From the NCBI RefSeq assembly GCF_031844705.1, contig NZ_CP134609.1, positions 4,960,001 through 5,024,000 of the forward strand: a stretch of 64,000 nt of DNA, in the 5' to 3' direction. The notes below the pieces were generated by a model, which had not been told where the DNA came from, searched no databases, and was given only the letters and a program-made list of their open reading frames with translations. Position 1 is the stretch's first letter. Each line of letters begins with the position of its first letter. Shown here piece after piece: positions 40,501 to 48,530 of this stretch. A program made the translations under genes and the position numbers. Source of the DNA: Streptomyces sp. ITFR-16 (GTDB lineage Bacteria; Actinomycetota; Actinomycetes; Streptomycetales; Streptomycetaceae).

Positions 40501-41392
40501 GCAGGCCACGCTCGACGGACGGGCGCTGACCCGCAAGACCGTCGACGGCTGGGCCCAGGGCTTCGAGCTGCCCGCCGAGGGCGGCACCCTGGACCTCACG
40601 TACGAGACGCCCTTCACCCACTCCGTGTGGATCTGGGCCCAGGCCGCGATGGCCGTGGTCCTGGTGGTCCTGGCCCTGCCGGGCCGCCGCCGCGAGATCG
40701 ACGACGACCTGCCCGAGGAGTCCGTGACGGTCCCCGCCGAGCCGGTCGCCGGCGAGGGGCGCCGGGCACGCAGGCTGCGCGCCGCCGCCCTGGCGGAGGG
40801 CGAGGCGGAGGGCGAGGGCCCAAAGGAGCCGGGCGCGGGCGCCGAGCAGGCGGAGTACGGCGCGCCCGCCCAGCAGCCCGCCGAGCCGGAGCCGTCCGCC
40901 GACGGCGACCAGGACGTCTTCGTCCCCCACCAGGCGGACGGCGACACCGGCCAGTACGCGGCGGTGCCCGCGCAGCAGTACGGCGAGTGGGACACCCAGC
41001 AGTACCAGCAGCAGCCCGCCTACCCGCAGTACCAGGAGGGTCAGCAGTACCAGGAGGGCCAGTACGCGGACGGCACCGGCGCCTACGACCCGTACGGCTA
41101 TCCCCAGCAGCAGGGCGACTACCCCGCCCAGCAGCCGGACGGCCAGGGCCACTACCCGAACGCCCCGTACGACCCCAACGGCACCTACGACCCCCAGGCG
41201 CCCTCGCCCTACGACCCCGACGGGCAGTACGGCACCAACGCGTACGACCCCGGTCAGTACGACCAGGGCCAGTACGGCACCGGGCAGTACGGCGAGCAGC
41301 GGCCCTACGACCCGCAGAACCCCGACGAGAACCCCGCCCCGGGCCAGAACCCGTGGCCGACCGGTAACGCATCGCGAGGCGAGTCCGAGTGA
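37529..41392 (+). CDS. Large membrane glycosyltransferase (GT2) with Tyr/Gln-rich tail
   Basis: 1287 residues from ATG 37529 (GGAGGG upstream). Residues about 20-310 form a GT2 catalytic domain: VVTAVLVSHDGARWLPDAL, WLWLLHDDCAPEPDAL with the metal-binding acidic pair, and LMRDDVDLCWRAHLAGH. From about 445 to 1048 there are a dozen or so hydrophobic helices with large extracytoplasmic loops. The last 240 residues are a charged, then Gln/Tyr/Gly/Pro-rich disordered tail (QYQEGQYADG, GQYDQGQYGTGQYGEQ). It probably assembles or exports a cell-surface glycan. It is translationally coupled to the DUF5719 gene by a GTGA overlap, which points to a complex. Confidence 0.9.
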   Translation: MSVHSQSTAPYAAAAAPEFPRHVVTAVLVSHDGARWLPDALAGLLGQERPVQNVVAADTGSADDSARLVTEALGADRVLHLARRTSFGTAVDEASRTAGVLTPDDLPYLKRPSGWDPVTRTWRDDTYDLPELPHGEPVQWLWLLHDDCAPEPDALAEMLRVVDNDRHAAIVGPKLRGWYDRRQLLEVGVSIANSGRRWTGLDRREQDQGQHDQVRTVLSVSTAGMLIRRDVWEELGGFDRRLPLMRDDVDLCWRAHLAGHRVLVAPDAILRHAEASARERRPIDCAGRSVASPHRVDKAGAVYTMLANARGKQLPWVLLRLVVGTLLRTLAYLVGKVPGQAVDEVTGLLGTLLRPGRILAARRSRGKGAVDPAELRALFPAPGATVRATVEQVAGNFGGGSEAESGGSRHGAVESGPGGDDADFLEIDQFARLKRIGRKPGPVLFALLLLVSLVACRSLLGGGALAGGALLPAPGDVSELWGRYADGWHTVGTGGTQTAPPYLAVLSALSALFLGSTGFALTLLLVCSVPLAGLTAYFVSRPLLPSRLLRAWASVAYAFLPAATGALATGRLGTAVLAVLLPLIARTAVSAHGMRATGDSRGSWRATWAYTLLLTLAMAFTPIVWPLAVVLGLGVLVLRRNDITAYGLRFLAAVGTPLLVLAPWSLSLLGSPSSFLKEAGLETGTGSASALDLLGISPGGPKAAGGVLLLGIVLAALAALLRGERQFAVRTAWAAALVSLAFAGLANGSGWAGPATLAYGAALIAAALVGADGARVRVAELSFGWRQPVAALIALAAGIAPVLAALGWMIGGASGPLERRDPVQVPAFVAEESGTRDQPRTLVLGGTSPGSVAYTLVRGSGARLGDAELAAAEGGNSHLDKVVANLVAGSGADQGSQLSGFAIRYVLVRDGAPKQMSRVLDATPGLSRLSQLDGSALWRVDRQVARVMIVPPAAGDEPLPVGSAPVEAHTAVPAGKAGRVLRIADAADPGWQATLDGRALTRKTVDGWAQGFELPAEGGTLDLTYETPFTHSVWIWAQAAMAVVLVVLALPGRRREIDDDLPEESVTVPAEPVAGEGRRARRLRAAALAEGEAEGEGPKEPGAGAEQAEYGAPAQQPAEPEPSADGDQDVFVPHQADGDTGQYAAVPAQQYGEWDTQQYQQQPAYPQYQEGQQYQEGQYADGTGAYDPYGYPQQQGDYPAQQPDGQGHYPNAPYDPNGTYDPQAPSPYDPDGQYGTNAYDPGQYDQGQYGTGQYGEQRPYDPQNPDENPAPGQNPWPTGNASRGESE
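40930..41340 (+). repeat. Low-complexity repeats encoding Q/Y/G/P tail
   Basis: Repeated CAGTAC and (G)ACCAGGGCCAGTACGGC-type units encode the G-Q-Y / D-P-x-G-x-Y tail of the large glycosyltransferase. The region is prone to slippage and to length variation among strains. Confidence 0.75.
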
Positions 41393-42942
41393 AGTCCACC
41401 AGCCTGTCCCTCATCGCCGGGGCCGTCGCCCTCGCCGCCGTCACCGGATTCGCCGCGCTCTCCGCGCCGGACGACGACGGGGGCCCGGCCGAGGCGAAGA
41501 CGGCCGTGCGCCTCCCGGTGGAGCGGTCCACGCTGCTCTGCCCGGCGCCCGGCCTCTCGGATCTCGCCGAGACCGCGTACACCGCCTTCACACCGGCCGC
41601 GAAGGGCGGCGCCGGCTCGGCGGCGGCCGGCACCGCCGAGCTCTCCTCGTCCGCGGCCACCGCCAAGGAGGACGCCAAGGACGAGAAGTCCAAGAAGTCC
41701 AAGGACGGCAAGAAGGACGAGAAGACCAAGAAGGCGGACCGGGCCAAGCCCATGGTCTCCCTCAAGGATCCCGGCAAGCCGGCCACCGGCGAGGTCTCCG
41801 GCTCGGACGCCCCCGCCCTCGTCGGCACCGCCACCGGCCGGCTGGCCCCCGGCTTCACCGCCCAGCAGACCACCACGATCGAGGCGGGCGACGGGCGCGG
41901 CCTGCTCGGCGCGAGCTGCACCCCGCCCGACACCGACTTCTGGTTCCCGGCCGCCAGCACCGCCAAGTCCCGCGAGGACTACGTCCACCTCACCAACCCG
42001 GACGACACCGCGGCCGTCGCCGACATCGAGCTGTACGGCCCCGACGGCACGCTCAAGTCCGACGTCGGCGAAGGCATCACGGTCCCCGCCAAGTCCGGCG
42101 TGCGTGTCCTGATCTCGACGCTGACGAGCAAGGCGGCCGACGATGTGACCGTTCACGTCACCACCCGTACCGGACGGGTCGGGGCAGCCGTCAGGACCGC
42201 CGACGACAAGACCGGCAGCGACTGGATCACCGCCTCCGCCGACCCGGCGGGCACCCTGGTCCTGCCGGGCATCCCGGCGGACGCGACCTCGGTCCGGCTG
42301 GTGGCCTTCGCACCCGGCGACGACGACGCCGACCTGAAGCTGAAGCTGCTCGGCAAGTCCGGCGCGATCACCCCGGCCGGACACGAGGACCTGCACGTCA
42401 AGTCCCGGATGACCGCCGGAGTCGACCTCAAGAACCTCACCCGCGGCGAGGCGGGCTCGCTGCTGCTGGTGCCCGAGGAGAGCGGCCGGGCCACCCCGGT
42501 GGTGGCCGCGCTGCGGGTGGTGCGCGGCAAGGGCGACCAGCAGGAGGTCGGCTACATCCCGGCCACCGGCCCGGTCGGCGCCCAGGCCACCGTCGCCGAC
42601 AACCGGTCCAAGGGCTCGGTCCTCTCGCTCACCGCCCCCGGTGCCGCCGGGGAGGTCCGGGTCACGGCCTCCGCCGGAAGCAAGGGCGGCACCCCGGTCA
42701 GCAAGACGTACAAGGTGCCGGCCGGTACGACCGTCGCCGTCACCCCGCCCGTACCGGCCGGGCTCAAGGGCACGTACGCCCTGACGGTCGAGACGCTGTC
42801 CGGCGGCGCGGTCCACGCGGCCCGCACACTGACCGTCCCGATGGACGGCATCCCGATGTTCACGGTGCAGACGCTGCCGGACGCCGAGGGGACGGTCGAG
42901 GTGCCCGCCGCCGAACAGGACCTGTCGGTCCTGGACGACTGA
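41389..42942 (+). CDS. DUF5719 secreted/membrane-anchored protein
   Basis: 517 residues from the GTG overlapping the glycosyltransferase stop. An N-terminal hydrophobic segment (about 5-25) acts as signal or anchor. A Lys/Asp/Glu-rich disordered stretch (about 92-122, e.g. KSKKSKDGKKDEKTKK) precedes a repeated all-beta region to the end (WFPAASTAKSREDYVHLTNPD opens it). I recognise this as the DUF5719 family, which regularly follows the large GT2 gene beside whiB in actinobacteria. Role unknown; an extracytoplasmic partner of the glycosyltransferase is the best guess. A strong terminator follows. Confidence 0.85.
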   Translation: MKSTSLSLIAGAVALAAVTGFAALSAPDDDGGPAEAKTAVRLPVERSTLLCPAPGLSDLAETAYTAFTPAAKGGAGSAAAGTAELSSSAATAKEDAKDEKSKKSKDGKKDEKTKKADRAKPMVSLKDPGKPATGEVSGSDAPALVGTATGRLAPGFTAQQTTTIEAGDGRGLLGASCTPPDTDFWFPAASTAKSREDYVHLTNPDDTAAVADIELYGPDGTLKSDVGEGITVPAKSGVRVLISTLTSKAADDVTVHVTTRTGRVGAAVRTADDKTGSDWITASADPAGTLVLPGIPADATSVRLVAFAPGDDDADLKLKLLGKSGAITPAGHEDLHVKSRMTAGVDLKNLTRGEAGSLLLVPEESGRATPVVAALRVVRGKGDQQEVGYIPATGPVGAQATVADNRSKGSVLSLTAPGAAGEVRVTASAGSKGGTPVSKTYKVPAGTTVAVTPPVPAGLKGTYALTVETLSGGAVHAARTLTVPMDGIPMFTVQTLPDAEGTVEVPAAEQDLSVLDD

Positions 42943-42963
42943 CGGCCGCGACGGCCCGGGACG

Positions 42964-43007
42964 AGCCGCGCGTACGGGAACGGATCCGCGTTCCCGTACG
43001 CGCGGCT
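42964..43007. terminator. Long bidirectional terminator
   Basis: Perfect 19-bp stem AGCCGCGCGTACGGGAACG / CGTTCCCGTACGCGCGGCT with a 6-nt loop. Its right arm overlaps the stop codon of the convergent zincin-like gene. Confidence 0.9.
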
Positions 43008-43434
43008 ACTCCTGTCCGTACCGGGGGTCGACCGACTCCGGCGCGAGCCCGAGCAGTTCCGCGACCTGCTCCACCACGACCTCGTGCACCAGCAGCGCAC
43101 GCTCGTCACGGTTCTTGGTACGGATCTCCAGCGGACGCCGGTAGATGACGATCTGCGCGGGCCGTTCCTTCTCGGCCGACACCGCGCTGCCCAGCGGCAC
43201 GGTCTCGTCCACCGTCTCCGGCACTTCGAGGACCACGAAGTCGACCTCGGCCAGCTGCGGCCAGCGCCGCTCCAGCCGCTCCACCGAATCCTGCACCAGA
43301 TCGCGGAAACTGTCCGCCCGGCTGGTCGAGAGCGGCACCTGCGGCGGTGCGACCGGCCCGCGCATGCCGCGGCCGTGCCGGTCTCGGCGCCGCGGACGCG
43401 GCTCGGACGAGGGGGGCGGTACGGAACTGTCCAT
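43006..43434 (-). CDS. Zincin-like metallopeptidase-family protein with degenerate active site
   Basis: 142 residues from ATG 43434. The basic Arg/Pro N-terminus is followed by DFVVLEVPETVDETVPLG and IVIYRRPLEIRTKNRDE, the fold core of the small 'metallopeptidase family' (Zincin_1) found near whiB in actinobacteria. The active-site helix reads LLVHEVVVEQVAELLGL: the H-E pair is present, but the second His expected in H-E-x-x-H is Val. Catalysis as a zinc peptidase is therefore doubtful. The gene faces the DUF5719 gene tail to tail. Confidence 0.82.
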   Translation of the reverse strand: MDSSVPPPSSEPRPRRRDRHGRGMRGPVAPPQVPLSTSRADSFRDLVQDSVERLERRWPQLAEVDFVVLEVPETVDETVPLGSAVSAEKERPAQIVIYRRPLEIRTKNRDERALLVHEVVVEQVAELLGLAPESVDPRYGQE

Positions 43435-43756
43435 CACCGACGCAGCGTAACGCTCCCCGGCGCGAGCGGGCCGATGCTGCCCGGGAGGGCGACGGCCCTG
43501 TCCGCGCTTGAACAATCCGGCCACACGGACGCCCGTTTCCGGCCCCGCTCCCGATCGCTGCACTCCCGCCTCCGACAGCTTTCGGTCCGAGCGGCGACCG
43601 CAATCGCCCCCGCCGCCGCCCGCGCCCCTCTCCTCCCGCGCAGGTCAGGGGAGTTGCCCCGAAGTGTGCTGTGCCCGACGTCACAGGGCGACACGGTGGG
43701 GTGAGCCGGGGGAGAGTCGTCGCAGCCCGCTCAAGAGTGCGGTACCGTCCAACATC
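43435..43756. other. Divergent intergenic region
   Basis: 322 bp between the zincin-like and DUF3499 genes. I see no further gene. A TACCGT hexamer at 43743-43748, 8 bp before the DUF3499 GTG, might be a -10 box of a nearly leaderless transcript. No other signal stands out. Confidence 0.4.
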
Positions 43757-44134
43757 GTGAGCCCTGTACGTCGCTGTTCGCGCACCGCGTGCGGCCGCCC
43801 TGCCGTCGCGACACTGACGTACGTCTATGCCGACTCGACTGCGGTCCTCGGCCCGCTCGCCACCTACGCCGAGCCCCACTGCTACGACCTCTGTGCCGAG
43901 CACAGCGAGCGCCTCACCGCGCCCCGTGGCTGGGAAGTCGTCCGGCTCTCCGACCCCTCCGCGCCCAGCCGCCCCAGCGGCGACGACCTGGAAGCGCTGG
44001 CCAACGCCGTACGCGAGGCGGCCCGCCCGCAGGACCGCGGGGACGCGGCCCGCGACGGCGGCCCGCGCACCGCGGACCCGATGGAGGTCGCCCGCAGGGG
44101 CCACCTCCGCGTGCTGCGCTCCCCCGACTCCTGA
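43757..44134 (+). CDS. DUF3499 zinc-ribbon-like protein
   Basis: 125 residues from GTG 43757. Two cysteine pairs, R-R-C-S-R-T-A-C at the start and H-C-Y-D-L-C near residue 45, suggest one zinc-binding ribbon. The middle (LTYVYADSTAVLGPLATYAEP) is the diagnostic DUF3499 block, and a Pro/Arg/Asp-rich tail follows. It is an actinobacterial protein of unknown role, consistently placed between whiB and manB. No usable ribosome site is seen, so it may be translated from a leaderless mRNA. Confidence 0.88.
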   Translation: MSPVRRCSRTACGRPAVATLTYVYADSTAVLGPLATYAEPHCYDLCAEHSERLTAPRGWEVVRLSDPSAPSRPSGDDLEALANAVREAARPQDRGDAARDGGPRTADPMEVARRGHLRVLRSPDS

Positions 44135-44220
44135 CCGGCCGCCGGTACGGACCGGAGCGCGGGGTGTCCCGGGCCGCCGGGTAGTTTGGCGGTCCGAAGA
44201 AACCTCAGGAGGACCGGCCC

Positions 44221-45627
44221 GTGACTGCAGACCTTTCGCAGCTCGTGAAGGCGTACGACGTGCGCGGAGTCGTGCCCGATCAGTGGGACGAGGGGCTGGC
44301 CGAACTGTTCGGGGCCGCGTTCACCGAGGTGACCGGCGCGGACGCGATCGTGATCGGCCACGACATGCGCCCCACGTCCCCCACCCTCTCGGGAGCCTTC
44401 GCCCGGGGCGCGGCGGGCCGCGGCGCCGACGTCACCCTGATCGGCCTCTGCTCGACGGACCAGCTGTACTACGCCTCGGGGGCGCTGGACCTGCCGGGCG
44501 CGATGTTCACGGCCTCGCACAACCCGGCGCGGTACAACGGCATCAAGATGTGCCGCGCGGGCGCCGCCCCGGTGGGCCAGGACACCGGCCTCTCCGAGAT
44601 CCGCACCCTGGTCGAGAAGTGGTCGGAGTCGGGCGCGCCCCGGCCCCTGGAGCCGGCGGCCCGGGGGACGGTCACCGAACGCGACACCCTCGCGGACTAC
44701 GCCGCCCACCTTCTGTCCCTGGTGGACCTCTCGTCGATCCGCCCGCTGAAGGTCGTCGTGGACGCGGGCAACGGCATGGGCGGCCACACGGTCCCCACGG
44801 TCTTCGCCGGACTGCCCGTGGACCTGGTCCCGATGTACTTCGAGCTGGACGGGACGTTCCCCAACCACGAGGCGAACCCGCTGGACCCGGCGAACATCGT
44901 CGACCTCCGGGCCCGGGTGGTGGCGGAGGGCGCCGATCTCGGCCTGGCCTTCGACGGGGACGCGGACCGCTGCTTCGTCGTCGACGAGCGGGGCGCCGGC
45001 GTCTCCCCGTCGGCGATCACCGCCCTGGTCGCGGCCCGCGAACTGGCCCGCAACGGCGGCAGGGGCACGGTCATCCACAACCTGATCACGTCCCACTCCG
45101 TCCCCGAGGTCGTCCGCGAGAACGGCGGCACCCCGGTCCGCACCCGGGTCGGCCACTCCTTCATCAAGGCGGAGATGGCCGCACACGGCGCGATCTTCGG
45201 CGGCGAGCACTCCGCGCACTACTACTTCCGCGACTTCTGGAACGCCGATACGGGCATGCTCGCCGCCCTCCACGTCCTGGCCGCCCTGGGCTCCCAGGAC
45301 GCCCCCCTCTCCTCCCTGGTCGCCCAGTACGACCGCTACGCGGCGTCGGGCGAGATCAACTCCACGGTCGACGACCAGCCGGCCCGCACGGCGGACGTAC
45401 GAGCCGCCTTCGCCACCCGCGAGGGCGCCACGGCGGACGAACTGGACGGCCTGACGATCACGGCCCCCACCTGGTGGTTCAACCTCCGCGCCTCCAACAC
45501 GGAGCCGCTGCTGCGGCTGAACGTGGAGGCGCGGGACGAAGAGACGATGAGGGCCATCAGGGACGAGGCCCTGACCCTGATCCGCAACCCGGGCGCCGTA
45601 TCCGGCCCCGCCTCCGGTCCCTCCTGA
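44221..45627 (+). CDS. manB: ManB, phosphomannomutase/phosphoglucomutase
   Basis: 468 residues from GTG 44221 with an ideal AGGAGG 8 bp upstream. Alpha-D-phosphohexomutase: phosphoserine loop MFTASHNPARYNG, sugar-binding and metal loop AFDGDADRCF, FIKAEMAAHGAIFGGEHSAHYYFRDFWNADTG, and the C-terminal phosphate-binding R-A-S-N-T-E-P. It interconverts mannose-6-phosphate and mannose-1-phosphate, feeding the nucleotidylyltransferase that makes GDP-mannose. The order manB - Trm112 - SIS - manA collects the mannose steps in one place. Confidence 0.96.
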   Translation: MTADLSQLVKAYDVRGVVPDQWDEGLAELFGAAFTEVTGADAIVIGHDMRPTSPTLSGAFARGAAGRGADVTLIGLCSTDQLYYASGALDLPGAMFTASHNPARYNGIKMCRAGAAPVGQDTGLSEIRTLVEKWSESGAPRPLEPAARGTVTERDTLADYAAHLLSLVDLSSIRPLKVVVDAGNGMGGHTVPTVFAGLPVDLVPMYFELDGTFPNHEANPLDPANIVDLRARVVAEGADLGLAFDGDADRCFVVDERGAGVSPSAITALVAARELARNGGRGTVIHNLITSHSVPEVVRENGGTPVRTRVGHSFIKAEMAAHGAIFGGEHSAHYYFRDFWNADTGMLAALHVLAALGSQDAPLSSLVAQYDRYAASGEINSTVDDQPARTADVRAAFATREGATADELDGLTITAPTWWFNLRASNTEPLLRLNVEARDEETMRAIRDEALTLIRNPGAVSGPASGPS

Positions 45628-45642
45628 GCCAGTCCCAGCCCC

Positions 45643-45680
45643 CCGGCGCCTGAGGAGCGGGGTCCGGGCGGAGCCCCGAA
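45643..45680 (+). repeat. Dispersed GC hairpin element, second copy
   Basis: CCGGCGcCTGAGGAgCGGGGTCCGGGCGGAGCCCCGAA matches the element at 33320-33358 with few differences. It folds by pairing CGGGG with CCCCG and follows the manB gene. Confidence 0.75.
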
Positions 45681-45800
45681 GGCTTTCAGCCCCGCCGCAG
45701 GCGGACCCCCGGCCACCCCGGCCGGGCCGGGCCGCGCCCCCACCACCCCAGCGGTAGGCTGACCTCGCCCGATCCACCTGGCACCGAAGGGACCCACCCC

Positions 45801-45983
45801 ATGCCGCTCGAAGCCGGCCTCCTGGAGATCCTGGCCTGCCCGGCCTGTCACTCCCCCCTCGACGACCGGACGGCGGCCGACAACCCCGAACTGATCTGCA
45901 CCGGCACGGACTGCGGCCTCGCCTACCCCGTACGGGACGGCATCCCCGTCCTCCTCGTCGACGAGGCCCGCCGCCCCGCGTAA
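45801..45983 (+). CDS. Trm112-like small zinc-ribbon protein
   Basis: 60 residues. Cys pairs in L-A-C-P-A-C-H and I-C-T-G-T-D-C-G form the Trm112/YcaR-type zinc ribbon, and the family end YPVRDGIPVLLVDEAR is present. In eukaryotes Trm112 activates methyltransferases; the bacterial homologue's partner is unknown. A possible -10 (TAGGCT, 45755-45760) lies upstream. It probably starts the SIS-manA transcript. Confidence 0.9.
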   Translation: MPLEAGLLEILACPACHSPLDDRTAADNPELICTGTDCGLAYPVRDGIPVLLVDEARRPA

Positions 45984-46047
45984 CGCGTAACCGCACCACG
46001 CGAACCACCCCGCACGGTGATCGGTACGTGATCGGAGGACCGTCCCC

Positions 46048-47187
46048 ATGCTCGACGAGTCGTTGCTCGACGCCCCGGAAGCCCTGGCACGAGCCGACCG
46101 CCGCGGTCTGCTCCGCGGCGCCGCCGAGGCCGGGGCCCGCGTCCGTACCGCCGCCCGGCACGCGGCGGAGGCCGGGATCACCGAGCTGAACCCCGAAGGC
46201 CGCCCGCGAGCCGTCCTGCTCGCGGGCTACGGCACCGCCGCGTCCGGTGTCGCCGACCTGATCGCGGCGCTCGCCGGCGCCTCCGCCCCGGTCACCCGCA
46301 TCCACCCGACCGGCGTCGCCCCCGCCGCGGGCGCGATGCGCTGGACGCTGCCAGGCTGGGCCGGTTCCGTGGACCTGCTGCTCATCGCCACGGCGGACGG
46401 CTCCGAACCCGGCCTCGCCCTCCTCGCCGAACAGGCGTACCGCCGCGGCTGCACGGTCGTCGCCGTCGCCCCCCGGCAGTCCCCGTTGCGCGAGGCCGTG
46501 GACGGGGTGCACGGGCTCGTCGTACCGATGGCCTCCGCCCCGCACGGCGAGTACGACGCCGAGACGTCGGCCGCGGGCCCCGGCACCCTCTGGGCCCTGC
46601 TGACTCCGCTGCTCGCGCTGCTCGACCGCGTCGGCCTGGTCACCGCGTCCGCCGAGATGCTGGGCAGCGTGGCCGACCGCCTGGACCGCGCGGCGGAGCG
46701 CTGCAGCCCGGCCATCGTCACGTACAGCAACCCGGCCAAGACCCTGGCTGCCGAACTCGCCGACAGCCTGCCCCTCATCTGGACGGAGGGCGACGCGGCG
46801 GGCCCGGTCGGCCGCCGCTTCGCCGCGGTCCTCGCCGAGCTCTCGGGCCGCCCGGCCCTGGCCGCCGAACTCCCCGAGGCGCTGCCCGCACACGGCGCCC
46901 TGCTGGCCGGCGCATTCGCCGCCGGAGCCGACCCCGACGACTTCTTCCGCGACCGCGTCGAGGAGTCCGAACCCCTCCACGCCCGCGTCGTCCTGCTCCG
47001 CGACCGGCCCACCGGCGGCCTGAGCGCCGCCCCCGCCGCCCGCGAACTGGCCCTGGGCCACGACACGGCGATCAGCGAACTCGAACCGGAGGAGGGCAGC
47101 AGCCGGCTCGAAGCCCTCGCCGAACTCCTCGCCGTCACCGACTTCGCCGCCGTCTACCTGGCCCTGGCCTCGGCGGCCCGCGCCTGA
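46048..47187 (+). CDS. SIS-domain protein, phosphosugar isomerase-like (TobH type)
   Basis: 379 residues. Two sugar-isomerase (SIS) lobes: LLAGYGTAASGVADLIAAL and LLIATADGSEPGLALLAEQAYRRG in the first, ERCSPAIVTYSNPAKTLAAELADSLPLIW opening the second. It resembles bifunctional phosphoglucose/phosphomannose isomerases but is shorter and lacks their clear catalytic signature. In actinobacteria it always sits between the mutase and manA genes. A role in mannose-phosphate metabolism, perhaps regulatory, is inferred. Confidence 0.85.
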   Translation: MLDESLLDAPEALARADRRGLLRGAAEAGARVRTAARHAAEAGITELNPEGRPRAVLLAGYGTAASGVADLIAALAGASAPVTRIHPTGVAPAAGAMRWTLPGWAGSVDLLLIATADGSEPGLALLAEQAYRRGCTVVAVAPRQSPLREAVDGVHGLVVPMASAPHGEYDAETSAAGPGTLWALLTPLLALLDRVGLVTASAEMLGSVADRLDRAAERCSPAIVTYSNPAKTLAAELADSLPLIWTEGDAAGPVGRRFAAVLAELSGRPALAAELPEALPAHGALLAGAFAAGADPDDFFRDRVEESEPLHARVVLLRDRPTGGLSAAPAARELALGHDTAISELEPEEGSSRLEALAELLAVTDFAAVYLALASAARA

Positions 47188-47266
47188 ACCGGGCGACGAC
47201 GCCCCCGCACACCGAGAAACACCACGCACCGCACCACGCACCTCACAAGGCACAAGGACGATTTCC

Positions 47267-48442
47267 ATGGACCGGCTCTCCAACACCGTGCGCCCGTACG
47301 CCTGGGGCTCCACCACCGCCATCCCCGCCCTGCTCGGCGTCGCCCCGACCGGCGAGCCGCAGGCGGAGATGTGGATGGGCGCCCACCCCGGAGCCCCCTC
47401 CCGGATAACCCGCCCCGCCGCCGACGGCTCGGCCGAGCAGCCCCTCACCGACGTCATCGCCGCCGACCCGGCCGGCGAACTCGGCCCGGCCACCGTCGAG
47501 AAGTTCGGCCCCCGCCTCCCCTTCCTGCTCAAGATCCTCGCCGCCGGCGCCCCCCTCTCGCTCCAGGTCCACCCCGACCTCGCGCAGGCACAGGCGGGGT
47601 ACGCGGACGAGGAGCGCAGGTCCGTCCCGATCGACGCCCCCCACCGCACGTACAAGGACGCCAACCACAAGCCCGAGCTGATCTGCGCGCTCACCCCCTT
47701 CGACGGCCTGTGCGGATTCCGCCGGCCCCTGGAGGCGGCCGAGGCGATCGAGGCGCTGGGCATCGACTCCCTCAAGCCGTACGCCGATCTGCTGCGCGCC
47801 CACCCCGAAGAGGCCGCCCTGCGCGAGGTCCTCACGGCGATCCTCACCGCGGACCCGGAGGAGATGGCCGAGACGGTCACCGCCGCCGCGGCCGCCGCCG
47901 AACGGCTCGGCGGCGCCTACGCCCCGTACGCCCGCATCGCCCACCACTTCCCGGGCGACGCCGGCGTCATCGCGGCCATGCTGCTCAACTACGTGCGGCT
48001 CCAGCCCGGCGAGGCCCTGTTCCTCGGCGCCGGTGTCCCGCACGCCTACCTCGAGGGCCTCGGCGTCGAGATCATGGCCAACTCGGACAACGTGCTGCGC
48101 TGCGGCCTCACGCCCAAGCACATCGACGTGCCCGAACTCCTGCGCATCGTCCGCTTCGAGGCCACCGAACCGGGCGTCCTGCGCCCCGAGGCGTCCCCGT
48201 CCGGCGAGGAGCTGTACGAGACCCCGGTCGACGAGTTCCGCCTCTCCCGCTTCGACCTCTCGGCGGGCGCGGCCCCCGTGGACCTCACCGCGGCCACCCC
48301 GCAGATCCTGCTGGCCACGAGCGGCGCGCCCCGGGCGGGCGAACTGGACCTCGCACCGGGCGAGTCGGTCTTCGTACCGGCCGGCGAGAAGGCCGAAGTG
48401 TCCGGAACCGGCACGCTGTTCCGTGCCACTGTGGTGGCCTGA
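47267..48442 (+). CDS. manA: ManA, mannose-6-phosphate isomerase (class I)
   Basis: 391 residues. Type I PMI: N-terminal YAWGSTTAIPALLG, LPFLLKILAAGAPLSLQVHPD with zinc-binding Gln and His, the K-P-E motif in DANHKPELICALTPF, and FLGAGVPHAYLEGLGVEIMANSDN, which contains the last zinc His and the family signature. It links fructose-6-phosphate to mannose-6-phosphate and so feeds ManB. AAGGA precedes the ATG. Confidence 0.96.
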   Translation: MDRLSNTVRPYAWGSTTAIPALLGVAPTGEPQAEMWMGAHPGAPSRITRPAADGSAEQPLTDVIAADPAGELGPATVEKFGPRLPFLLKILAAGAPLSLQVHPDLAQAQAGYADEERRSVPIDAPHRTYKDANHKPELICALTPFDGLCGFRRPLEAAEAIEALGIDSLKPYADLLRAHPEEAALREVLTAILTADPEEMAETVTAAAAAAERLGGAYAPYARIAHHFPGDAGVIAAMLLNYVRLQPGEALFLGAGVPHAYLEGLGVEIMANSDNVLRCGLTPKHIDVPELLRIVRFEATEPGVLRPEASPSGEELYETPVDEFRLSRFDLSAGAAPVDLTAATPQILLATSGAPRAGELDLAPGESVFVPAGEKAEVSGTGTLFRATVVA

Positions 48443-48530
48443 CGTACCGTCCGCACCAGCGACTGCAACAATGTCCGGCCGTACCGCGGCCGCCGGAGCC
48501 GCAGCACCGAAGAAGGGACACCAGGCACCC

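Noticed and set aside
43882..47880. Very long minus-strand open frame (over 1300 codons)
   Set aside because: It covers DUF3499, manB, Trm112-like, SIS and manA on the opposite strand. Its translation is low-complexity Arg/Gly/Ala and matches no family.
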